Assembly (NCBI GenBank): GCA_946479205.1
Contig: CAMLFJ010000029.1
Span: 1 to 13,367 of the forward strand
Length of the DNA: 13,367 nucleotides
Direction of reading: 5' to 3'
Origin: an uncultured bacterium
Lineage (GTDB): Bacteria; Methylomirabilota; Methylomirabilia; Rokubacteriales; CSP1-6
Notes under the pieces: generated by a model
Databases searched by the model: none
What the model was told of the DNA's origin: nothing
The model's input: only the letters and a program-made list of their open reading frames with translations
Program-made: the position numbers and the translations under genes
Shown: positions 6,170 to 13,367 of the stretch, in pieces
Numbering within the stretch: position 1 is the stretch's first letter
Layout: the number at the start of each line of letters is the position of its first letter

Positions 6170-8992
6170 ATGCTGGTCGTGCGCCAGCTCGTGTGGCGGC
6201 GCTCCGCCCTCGATCTTCCGCTCGGCCTGTTGATCACCCTCGTCCTCGTCCAGCTCGCCCTGGGCAACCGCCCGCTGGCGGCTTGGGCGCTGGCCCCTTC
6301 CGGGAGTCTTGACGCCCCGCCCGCCCTGCCCGCGCTCGTTCTCGCCCTCGGCACGCTCGCCCCGTCCCACACGACCAGCGCCCTCCTCGTCTTCCTGACC
6401 TACGCCGGCGCCTATGTTCTGGTGATCCAGCTGATCCGGACACGGCCGCAGCTCGACCGCCTGGTGACGACGCTCCTGATCCTGGGTGGCCTCCTCGCGT
6501 TCCTTGGACTCCTGGACTATCTCGCCCGCGATGTCTGGCTGCTCTGGTGGCGGAACACCGCCGGCACCGGACGGCTCTCCGGGACCTTCGCCAACCCGGA
6601 TCACTTCGGCGCCTGGCTGACGATGCTGATCTTCCTCGGGATCGGCGCTCTGCTGGCGCGACGCGGGTCGGCAGGCGGGACGTCGTCGTTCAGGCAGCTG
6701 CTCCGCTCTCCCGCGAAGCGAGAGGAGGCCGTCCGCGGGTACCTGCCCGCCATCGCTCTGGTCACCATGGCGGTGGCCCTGATCTTCACCCTGAGCCGGG
6801 GGGCCGTGGTGAGCGCTCTGGTCTCGCTCCTCATGGTCCTCGCGCTGCTCCGGGCCCTGAGCCGGATTCGCCGGAGCCTGGCGATGGTGGGGGCCCTCCT
6901 GATCGCGACCGTGGGCTACGCCGCCTGGATCGGCTTCCAGCCATTCCTGGAGCGGGTCTGGCACGCCGACTATACCGGTCGCTGGGTCCAAACGCTGAGC
7001 AGTCTGCCGATGCTCCGGTCGTTCCCGCTGCTGGGGGTCGGGCTGGGGACCTATCAGGACATCTATCTGCGCTACCAGCCGGCCGTGCTCAACCCGGGCC
7101 GCGTCTACTATACGTACGCTCACAACGATCTCCTCCAGGTGGTGTTGGAGGTGGGGGTCCTCGGAACGCTGCTCATCCTGGGACTGTTCTGGAGGACCAT
7201 CCAGGATCTCCTGAGTGCCCACCTCCTCGGCCGCGCCGCGTGCCCGGTCGGAGGGGGCGAGGCCGAGGGGGCCCGCCGGAACGACCCCTTCAGCGTCGGG
7301 CTCGCGGTGGGGGCGCTGGGGGGAGTGCTCGCCCTCCTGGTCCACAGCCTCTTCGACTTCGCGGCGCGGATTCCCGCCAACGGTGTTCTGGCGGCGACCT
7401 GTCTCGGCATCGCCACGGTCGCCCTCCACACGCGCTTCAGCCCGACCGGCGAGCGGCTCCTGACGAGGGTGTGGGTCCGGCCCCTGGGAACTGGCCGGCT
7501 GTTTGCCGTCACGCTGGGGGCCCTGGCGGTCGTCCTGTCCCTCGCCCTCATGCTGTGGATTCTCCGGCCCCCCCTGGTCGCCACGCGACTCGCGGAGGCC
7601 ACGCGAGCCGGAGTCGATCGCCTCACCGCGATCCAGCGCGCGGAGGCTGCCCTCGCGCTGGATCGGAGCGACGAGCGCGCCCGGGTGGTCCGCGGGCGGC
7701 TGCGGCGTCAGGCCGCACTCGAGATCTGGACCACCGGGGCGACGCTCGAGGGGCGGATCCTGCCCTCCTGGGAGGAGCGGCAGCAGGCGGCCCTGCCTCT
7801 GGCGACGGGCGCCGCCCAGGACTTCCGGATCGCCATCCGGGGCGTCCCGTCTGAGCCGACCTATCACCGCGACCTGGCGCATGCCGAGTGGACGCTGGCC
7901 CTGCTCGACCCTCGAGACCGGCCGCAGCACCTGGCGGCGGCGCTGGCGGCGTTCTCCCGGGCCGCGAGCCTGGCGCCGAACGATCCATTCACCCAGGCGG
8001 CGCTGGCGACCTTCGCGGTGCCGCAAGGCGGACCGGCGACCGAGATCGGGCTGCGCGCGGCACGAGCAGTCGTCGCGCTGGATCCCGAGCTGCTGCCGGA
8101 TCTCGTCGACCGGTTCCTCGCCCAGGGCTTGACCGCGGCGCAATGGGTCGCGATGGTCCCCGACTCTACGCTCGACCGGGCGGATCTCGGGACGCTCCTG
8201 GAGCAAGGCGCGCTGGCCGCAGAAGCGGCCTACGCCTACCACCGGGCCATCGAGGTGGCCCCGACGGGGCAGCGCGTGGTGCCGAGCTGGCTACGCGCCC
8301 GCCTCCTGCTCCGGCAGGGGCACGCGCGTGAAGCGCTGGGCGACATCGAGACGGCTCTGGCCGGAGACCCCGATAACCCGGAGCTATATCTGGCTAGAGG
8401 CCAGGCGCTGACCGCCCTCGGCGATCCCGCGGCCCTGGACGCCTATCGGCTGGCTGTGCTCAAGGCGAAGGTGGGGCCGTTCGGGTCGCTGTCCCTCCGA
8501 GCCAGTGCCCTCGTCTCCCGCGTGCTCCGCGACCCGGCCGGGCCCAGCCGCTACCATCGTGCCCTGGCTCGATACCTGACCGACCGTCGACTCTGGTATC
8601 TGGCGCTGCCCGAATGGGAGGCCGTGCTCGCCGAGGTGCCCGCGGATGCGGAGGCCCACTTCTTCCGCGGGGTGGTGCACGACGGCCTCGGGGCCAGGGA
8701 GCGTGCCCTTCAGGCCTACCGCCAGGCGGTGGCCCTCGACGGGACGCGCAGCGCGTTCCGGCTCCGGCTTGCGCAGCGCCTCTGGGAGACCGAGCAGTAC
8801 TACCAGGCGATGAACGAGTGGCGGAGCGTGCTGGGCCAGGAGCCCGGCAACATCGAAGCCCGGCTCGGCCTGGCCCGCGCCGCCGCCAAGGCCGGGGACC
8901 GGGCCGCGGCCGCGCAGGAGTACCGCCATATTCTCCAGATCGTCCCCGACCAGCCCGAGGCCCGGCAAGAGCTGGCCCGCCTGGGTCGATGA
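6170..8992 (+). CDS. O-antigen ligase/polymerase-like (WaaL/Wzy superfamily) membrane protein with C-terminal TPR domain
   Basis: A 940-residue protein from the first standard start, probably about 993 if the upstream extension is included. The N-terminal half is a multi-span membrane domain of the Wzy_C/O-antigen ligase family: GTFANPDHFG (138-147), LSRGAVVSA (208-216), the periplasmic-loop region with RWVQTL, YAHNDLLQ (316-323), and HSLFDFAARIPANG in a late helix. The last TM helix is about 445-465. The remaining 470 residues are soluble. An alpha-helical region is followed by several TPR-like units (about 590-935), for example ALGDIETALAGDPDNPELYLA and RALQAYRQAVALDGT. Family members transfer or polymerise undecaprenyl-linked glycans at the periplasmic face; the TPR part probably binds partners. 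Which reaction occurs, polymerase or ligase, cannot be told from sequence alone. It belongs functionally with the Wzz and kinase genes. Confidence 0.87.
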   Translation: MLVVRQLVWRRSALDLPLGLLITLVLVQLALGNRPLAAWALAPSGSLDAPPALPALVLALGTLAPSHTTSALLVFLTYAGAYVLVIQLIRTRPQLDRLVTTLLILGGLLAFLGLLDYLARDVWLLWWRNTAGTGRLSGTFANPDHFGAWLTMLIFLGIGALLARRGSAGGTSSFRQLLRSPAKREEAVRGYLPAIALVTMAVALIFTLSRGAVVSALVSLLMVLALLRALSRIRRSLAMVGALLIATVGYAAWIGFQPFLERVWHADYTGRWVQTLSSLPMLRSFPLLGVGLGTYQDIYLRYQPAVLNPGRVYYTYAHNDLLQVVLEVGVLGTLLILGLFWRTIQDLLSAHLLGRAACPVGGGEAEGARRNDPFSVGLAVGALGGVLALLVHSLFDFAARIPANGVLAATCLGIATVALHTRFSPTGERLLTRVWVRPLGTGRLFAVTLGALAVVLSLALMLWILRPPLVATRLAEATRAGVDRLTAIQRAEAALALDRSDERARVVRGRLRRQAALEIWTTGATLEGRILPSWEERQQAALPLATGAAQDFRIAIRGVPSEPTYHRDLAHAEWTLALLDPRDRPQHLAAALAAFSRAASLAPNDPFTQAALATFAVPQGGPATEIGLRAARAVVALDPELLPDLVDRFLAQGLTAAQWVAMVPDSTLDRADLGTLLEQGALAAEAAYAYHRAIEVAPTGQRVVPSWLRARLLLRQGHAREALGDIETALAGDPDNPELYLARGQALTALGDPAALDAYRLAVLKAKVGPFGSLSLRASALVSRVLRDPAGPSRYHRALARYLTDRRLWYLALPEWEAVLAEVPADAEAHFFRGVVHDGLGARERALQAYRQAVALDGTRSAFRLRLAQRLWETEQYYQAMNEWRSVLGQEPGNIEARLGLARAAAKAGDRAAAAQEYRHILQIVPDQPEARQELARLGR

Positions 8993-9040
8993 GACCGGGG
9001 AGCCCTCAAAATCCGCTGCCGGACTGCGGGCCGAGTCGGG

Positions 9041-9046
9041 TAGTAT
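9041..9046 (+). promoter_or_regulatory. weak candidate -10 element for a leaderless transcript
   Basis: TAGTAT resembles a -10 box and lies eight bases before ATG 9055; no Shine-Dalgarno sequence precedes that ATG. Transcription from here would start at or next to the start codon. The -35 position (about 9018-9023) does not match consensus, so support is thin. Confidence 0.2.
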
Positions 9047-9054
9047 CGGCCTCC

Positions 9055-10212
9055 ATGCTCGATGTCGTCGTGGTGGGTGGGGGCCCCGCGGGCCTCTACT
9101 CGGCGCTGCTTCTGGCCGAACAGGGTTTTGACGTCGTCGTCGTCGAGGAGCACGAGACGCTCGGCGCGCCGACTCACTGCACCGGGGTTGTCTCGGACGA
9201 GCTGTCCGACCTCTTCAAGATCCCGGACAGCCTCGTTCTCAATCGTCCCACGGCGTGTCTGATCCACTCACCGGCCGGCCGCGTCTTTCCCTTCGCCTCC
9301 AACGGTGAGGGCATCGCCGTCATCGATCGCGCGGAGTTCGATCGCGAGCTCGGCGCTGCCGCCCAACGAGCCGGGGTCGAGATCAGGACGGGGTTCCGGG
9401 TGGAGGCGCTCCGCCCGGAACCCCGACGGATGCAGATCATGGGACGGGGCGAGGTCCTGAGTGCGAGAGCGTGCGTGCTCGCCTGTGGGGTCGGGTACGG
9501 GCTGCCGCGTCAGCTCGGGCTCGAGCTCCCGGCGCTCTTCCTTCACTCGGCCCAGCTCGAGGTGGATGCAAGCGAGGCTCGGCCCATGGTCGAGCTGTAC
9601 CTTGGCCGCCAGGTCGCTCCGGAAGGCTTCGGCTGGACAGTGCCGCTGATCCGGGGTGAGCGGCCCCGGATGAAGGTCGGCGTGGTCGCTCGCGGCGATG
9701 CCGAGCAGTGCCTGGAAGGCCTCCTCGCCACGCCCGGCGTGTCCGAGCGCCTCGCCTCACCCCCGGGGATGCCCATCCGGCGACTCCTCCCCCTCACACC
9801 GGCCAGGCGCAGCTACAGCCATCGAGTCCTCACGGTGGGAGATGCCGCGGGTCTGACCAAGCCGACGACGGGTGGCGGCATCTTCTACAGCCTGCTTTCG
9901 GGTCTGCTCGCGGCCGAGACGCTGACCGGGGCTCTACGACGCGACCGGCTCGAGGCCGTCGACCTCCGGGCCTACGAGGCGCGCTGGCGGGCCCGCCTGG
10001 GCCCCGACCTGTGGATCTCGAGCTATGTCCGCCGGCTCTTTGCCCGGCTGTCCGACGAGGAGCTGGAGACCCTCCTGGAGGCACTCGCCTCGGAGGACGT
10101 GCAGCGCGCGATCCGACGCACCGCGCGCTTCAACTGGCACGGGGAGCTCATCTGGAAGCTCCTCGGCCAGCCCGGCGTGAAGTCGACGCTGTTCCAGGCT
10201 TTCCTGAGGTAA
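9055..10212 (+). CDS. geranylgeranyl reductase-family FAD-dependent oxidoreductase
   Basis: A 385-residue flavoprotein. The N terminus starts directly on the FAD-binding Rossmann strand, with GGGPAG at 8-13 and the ribose-binding Glu31 at the end of the second strand. HCTGVVS (41-47) matches the Cys-x-Gly element of geranylgeranyl reductase-type enzymes. VGDAAG (261-266) followed by KPTTGGGI (269-276) is the second FAD motif of the family. Characterised relatives hydrogenate isoprenoid double bonds (archaeal lipids, chlorophyll phytyl chain, menaquinone side chain). The substrate here is unknown; menaquinone or polyprenyl lipid reduction are reasonable options. The chosen ATG gives the exact N terminus expected for this fold, although the frame is open far upstream. 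It is separated from the ligase-like gene by 62 bases and has no clear ribosome binding site. It ends nine bases from the convergent ATPase gene. Confidence 0.85.
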   Translation: MLDVVVVGGGPAGLYSALLLAEQGFDVVVVEEHETLGAPTHCTGVVSDELSDLFKIPDSLVLNRPTACLIHSPAGRVFPFASNGEGIAVIDRAEFDRELGAAAQRAGVEIRTGFRVEALRPEPRRMQIMGRGEVLSARACVLACGVGYGLPRQLGLELPALFLHSAQLEVDASEARPMVELYLGRQVAPEGFGWTVPLIRGERPRMKVGVVARGDAEQCLEGLLATPGVSERLASPPGMPIRRLLPLTPARRSYSHRVLTVGDAAGLTKPTTGGGIFYSLLSGLLAAETLTGALRRDRLEAVDLRAYEARWRARLGPDLWISSYVRRLFARLSDEELETLLEALASEDVQRAIRRTARFNWHGELIWKLLGQPGVKSTLFQAFLR

Positions 10213-10221
10213 CGCTCTCCG

Positions 10222-13200
10222 TCACCCCGAGGCCGCGAGCTCGGTCGCCACCACGACCGCGAAGCCGCGCGTGCGCAGCTTCTCGTCGAACGCCGCCTGA
10301 CGCCGCCGGTCACGGGCTCGCCGCTCCGGTGTATCCGCCTGCATGCGTTGCCGGCGCTCTCCTTCGCGCCGGTCGAGGATGACCGTGACCGGGCGAGCGC
10401 CGAGCTCGCGCTTGAGATCATCGTAGAGCGTGGGCTTCGATCGGGCCACGACGAACAGGTGGCCGAGGATCTGAAGCGCGTCGAGGGTGCTCGACAGCCA
10501 GGGCCGCATGCCCATGTCATGCAGCAGCATGAAAGCGTCGGCGAGACGGTCCGCGGCCTGGGCCGGCCGATCCGTGCTCTGGTAGAGCTGGCCGAGCCCC
10601 AGGAGAATCTGGGCGCTGAGCGGACGCATCGCGAGTTCGTCGGCCAGCGCGAGGGCCTGCCGGTAGCTGTCTTCCGCCGCGCCCGGGTCGGCGGGGCTCG
10701 CGGCGGCCATGACATCGCCGAGCAGCTTGAGGCCCCGCGCGTGATGCCCGCGCTCCCGGTGCGCGAGCGACAGTTCCAGCACCCGTTGCACGGCGGCTCG
10801 GGCCGGCTCGATCTGCCCCGCGGCCAGGAGTCCTTCGGCGAGCTGGGCGGTCCAGAGGGCGAGGTAGGCCCGGATGCCCAGCGCCTCCGAGCGCCTCACG
10901 CTCTCCTCGAGGAGCGCAAGTCCCTCGGCAACCTGGCCCAGCCGGACCCGGGTGAGCCCGAGCAGCGAGGCCGGGATGGGGCGCCAGACGTCCAGCCCCT
11001 TCTCGCGGCAGGCGTTCACGCTCTGCTCGAGGAGCGGGAGGGCCTCCTCGAGCTCACCGCGGCGGAGATGGACGAGGCCGGCCAGCGTCTGCGCGATCGC
11101 CTGCGCAAAGGGATGCCCGCTGGCCTTGGCGGCCCGGGATGCCTGGTCGAGGTACTCGATCGCGGCATCAAAATCGCCCAGGTCCGCACAGGTGAACGCC
11201 ACCCACGCCGCCGACGTCACGAACGAGATGCGGTTCTGGATGGTCACGTCGTCGGCCGGCGTCGCGCCGAGCGCGTCGAGATTCTCCCGCAACACGCGCT
11301 CGCCCTCCCGGAACTTTCCCTGGGCGTGATAGCAGTAGCCCAGGTAGCCGCGCGCCAGGGCTTGCACTGACCGGTCCTGGACGGCCTCCCCGATCCGCAG
11401 GCAACGCTCGCCGTACTCGATGGCCAGGTCGGGCTCGCCCTTGAGGTAGTGATAGTTGACCAGGTAGCTGTAGACGCGCGCCAGGCGCCGCTCGTCGCCG
11501 AGCTTCTGCGCCATGGCCTCGGCCTCCTGCGACAGGGAGAGCACCCGCTCGAGCTGGCCCATCTGGAGCACCGGCGGCCGCAGATCCAGCCGGAGATCGA
11601 TGGCCTGCTCGGTCTGCTCCGCGCTCTCCGGGAGGTGGGAGAGGGCCGCCAGCGCCTGCTCGAGGAAGCCCACCGCCTCACGGTTGGCCCCGCGCCCGGC
11701 GGCCTTGGCGCCGGCCTGGCGAAGATACAGCACGGCCTTGTGCCACACCTCGCCGCGCAGCGCGTGGTGGGCGAGGGACTCCACCTGATCGCCCGGACGG
11801 TCGGTGTCCAGCTGCTCGAGCGCGGCCATCACCTGCGCGTGCAGCGTCCGCCGCCGCTCCCGGAGGACGGTGTCGTGGGCGACCTCCTGGGTCAGCGTGT
11901 GGCGAAACGTGTATTCCATGCTCGGAAAGAGTCGGAGCTCGTGGAGGAAATCTCCGGCCTGGAGGATGGCAAGGTTGCGGCGGATCTCGTCCTCCGACAT
12001 GTTGGCGATGGCCTGGAGCAGGACCAGCGGCACGTCCTTGCCGATGACGGAGGCCGCCTGTAGCAGGCGCTTCGCCTCCGAGGGCAGACGATCGATGCGG
12101 GGCGCCAGGACCGCATGGATCGTGGCCGGGAGCTGGATGCTCTGGATGGGCTTGACCAGCCGGTACGCGCCCCGCTCGCCCGTCAGCGCCTGGGTCTCGA
12201 CGAGCGTCCGGATGCTCTCCTGGATGAAGAAGGGGTTGCCCTCCGTCCGGCTGATCAGCCAGCCCTTGAGGACCTGGAGGGAGGGGTCGCCACCGAGCAG
12301 CGGATCCAGGAGCTGCTCGGCATTGTCGGGGGCCAACGGCTTCAGGAGGAGCCCGGTGTAGTGGCTCGCGTCCGCCCAGGGATGTTGATACTCGGGGCGG
12401 TGAGTGACGAGCAGGAAGATCCGTGCGCCAGCTATGCCCTGGACGAGGGCGTCGAGGAAGGCGTGGGTCTCCGAGTCCATCCAGTGCAGGCTGTCGAAGA
12501 CCAGGAGCAGCGGCTGGATCCGGCTCTCGCGCAGGAGCAGGCGCCGCAGCGCGTCCAGCATGTGCTGGCGGCGGCGCAGCGGGTCGAGCTGCTGCCACTG
12601 CGGATCATCCGCGGGCGCGTCGAGGACCTGGAGCAGCGCGGATGCGGTCGGCCAGGCGTTCTCCTGCAGCGTGTCCAGGTGGGCCGTGACCCGGTCGCCG
12701 ATCGCGCGCTGGTCGTCGCGCACGTCGATCTGGAAATAGATCCGGAGCAGCTCGACGAGCGGCAGGTACGCCGTGGCCTTCCCCGAGGAGACGCCGATGG
12801 CCTCCAGGATGCGCCAGCCTTGCGCCGCATCCGCGTGCAGGAATTCGCGGATCAGCCGCGACTTGCCCACCCCCGGCTCGGCCGCGATCGCCACGACCTG
12901 CCCGTCTCCCGCGGCGGCGCGCTCGAGGGCCTGCTGCAGCGTCCTCATCTCGGCGTCCCGCCCGACGAAGCGCGTGACGTCTCGCGCGGTCGCGGCCTGC
13001 CGTCGCGAGCCCGTCGTGCTCGCCCCGATCACTTCATAGACGTCGATCGGTGCCGCGAGGCCCTTCATCGACCGCGGGCCGAGCAGGCTGACTGCGACGG
13101 CATCGCGGGTGAGGCTCAGCATGGTCCCGGGGATGAGGATCGTGTCCGGCATGGCCGCCTGCTCCATCCGCGCCGCGAGGTGGGTCGTCTGGCCCACCGC

Positions 13201-13367
13201 CGTGTAGTCCATGTGCAGGTCGTTCCCGATGGACCGCACGACTACTTCGCCGCAGTTGAGCCCGACACGGATGTGGATCGGCACGCCCGCGGACTTGGAG
13301 ACCTCCTCCGCGTACCGCTTCACCGACTCCTGCATCCGCAGGGCCGCGTAGCAGCCACGCACGGCGT
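10222..13367 (-). CDS. cyclase-domain/AAA ATPase/TPR signalling protein, 5' end beyond window
   Basis: A - strand gene entering from the right edge; at least 1046 residues are visible. In order: the C-terminal part of a class III nucleotide cyclase domain (nt 13367 to about 13010; DYTAVG at 13209-13192 with adenine-selecting Asp, then GQTTHLAAR); an AAA_16-type ATPase (about 12990-12100) with VGRDAEM, Walker A EPGVGKS (Lys at 12864-12862) and Walker B LLLVFDSLHWMD; a winged-helix-like linker; a long TPR-rich region (about 11900-10450); and an Arg-rich C-terminal module (10395-10225). This matches large bacterial cyclase/ATPase/TPR regulators. The catalytic Asn of the cyclase is replaced by His (13182-13180), while the Arg (13170-13168) remains, so cyclase activity is doubtful. 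The metal-binding half lies outside the window. It probably acts in the cytoplasm as a signal-integrating STAND-like ATPase; ligand unknown. Confidence 0.87.
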   Translation of the reverse strand, partial: AVRGCYAALRMQESVKRYAEEVSKSAGVPIHIRVGLNCGEVVVRSIGNDLHMDYTAVGQTTHLAARMEQAAMPDTILIPGTMLSLTRDAVAVSLLGPRSMKGLAAPIDVYEVIGASTTGSRRQAATARDVTRFVGRDAEMRTLQQALERAAAGDGQVVAIAAEPGVGKSRLIREFLHADAAQGWRILEAIGVSSGKATAYLPLVELLRIYFQIDVRDDQRAIGDRVTAHLDTLQENAWPTASALLQVLDAPADDPQWQQLDPLRRRQHMLDALRRLLLRESRIQPLLLVFDSLHWMDSETHAFLDALVQGIAGARIFLLVTHRPEYQHPWADASHYTGLLLKPLAPDNAEQLLDPLLGGDPSLQVLKGWLISRTEGNPFFIQESIRTLVETQALTGERGAYRLVKPIQSIQLPATIHAVLAPRIDRLPSEAKRLLQAASVIGKDVPLVLLQAIANMSEDEIRRNLAILQAGDFLHELRLFPSMEYTFRHTLTQEVAHDTVLRERRRTLHAQVMAALEQLDTDRPGDQVESLAHHALRGEVWHKAVLYLRQAGAKAAGRGANREAVGFLEQALAALSHLPESAEQTEQAIDLRLDLRPPVLQMGQLERVLSLSQEAEAMAQKLGDERRLARVYSYLVNYHYLKGEPDLAIEYGERCLRIGEAVQDRSVQALARGYLGYCYHAQGKFREGERVLRENLDALGATPADDVTIQNRISFVTSAAWVAFTCADLGDFDAAIEYLDQASRAAKASGHPFAQAIAQTLAGLVHLRRGELEEALPLLEQSVNACREKGLDVWRPIPASLLGLTRVRLGQVAEGLALLEESVRRSEALGIRAYLALWTAQLAEGLLAAGQIEPARAAVQRVLELSLAHRERGHHARGLKLLGDVMAAASPADPGAAEDSYRQALALADELAMRPLSAQILLGLGQLYQSTDRPAQAADRLADAFMLLHDMGMRPWLSSTLDALQILGHLFVVARSKPTLYDDLKRELGARPVTVILDRREGERRQRMQADTPERRARDRRRQAAFDEKLRTRGFAVVVATELAASG
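10225..10395 (-). other. Arg-rich C-terminal module of the ATPase protein (DRRxGERR motif)
   Basis: The last 57 residues follow the TPR region and start with the strand-like RPVTVILDRREGERRQR. ERRARDRRR comes next, then a short helix (FDEKLRTRGF) and a final hydrophobic strand (AVVVATELA). The doubled DRR/ERR pattern is compact and different from the TPR helices before it, so it looks like a separate small domain. I recall similar Arg-rich motifs at the ends of unrelated bacterial signalling proteins but cannot name a characterised family. Confidence 0.45.

Noticed and set aside
6035..8242. 735-residue open frame on the - strand opposite the ligase/TPR gene
   Set aside because: Its translation is dominated by Arg, Gly, Pro, Gln and Glu with no domain sense, as expected from the complement of GC-rich coding DNA; the + strand has clear family motifs.
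8614..9054. Upstream extension of the reductase frame into the TPR region
   Set aside because: It is a shadow of the TPR coding sequence; the Rossmann strand begins right after ATG 9055.
1..13367. CRISPR arrays, tRNA or rRNA genes, insertion sequences
   Set aside because: No spaced direct repeats, no cloverleaf or rRNA-like segment and no transposase or terminal repeats were seen on reading both strands.

Overview
This is a GC-rich, densely packed bacterial segment. It has seven complete or near-complete genes on the + strand, one large gene on the - strand that runs off the right edge, and essentially no long intergenic DNA. Base composition, the large antisense open frames it causes, overlapping TGATG-type gene junctions and the protein families suggest a soil or subsurface bacterium with a Gram-negative-type envelope. 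The style resembles Methylomirabilota/Rokubacteria or deltaproteobacterial-type lineages. That placement is an impression from protein style, not a demonstrated assignment. No rRNA, tRNA, mobile element or CRISPR array is visible.

Layout. (1) 1-2158: polysaccharide co-polymerase (Wzz/GumC type) followed by a separate bacterial tyrosine kinase (CpsD/Wzc kinase-domain type), the length-control pair of a Wzy-dependent exopolysaccharide or O-antigen pathway. (2) 2136-5011: a HAD-superfamily hydrolase and a CHASE2-class III adenylate cyclase, both in overlapping junctions with the gene before them, so the first four genes look like one translationally coupled operon. (3) 5052-5975: a secreted FecR-domain protein with a strong ribosome binding site and an Asn/Gln-rich tail. 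(4) ~6002-8992: an O-antigen ligase/polymerase-like membrane protein fused to a long TPR tail; its coding sequence extends upstream of the first normal start codon. (5) 9055-10212: a geranylgeranyl-reductase-family FAD enzyme. (6) 10222-13367, - strand, convergent: a multidomain signalling ATPase (cyclase domain, AAA-type ATPase, TPR repeats, Arg-rich C-terminal module), missing its N terminus at the window edge.

Working model. Wzz, the tyrosine kinase and the Wzy/WaaL-like protein polymerise an envelope polysaccharide and control its chain length. Between them sits a possible sensory cassette: an extracytoplasmic CHASE2 sensor coupled to an apparently intact adenylate cyclase, next to an exported FecR-domain protein with no FecI sigma factor or TonB receptor in view. 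The most interesting reading is that cell-surface polysaccharide assembly and cAMP signalling are wired together here. The HAD hydrolase occupies the place where a tyrosine-phosphatase partner of the kinase is often found. Both ideas are inferences from gene order and motifs.
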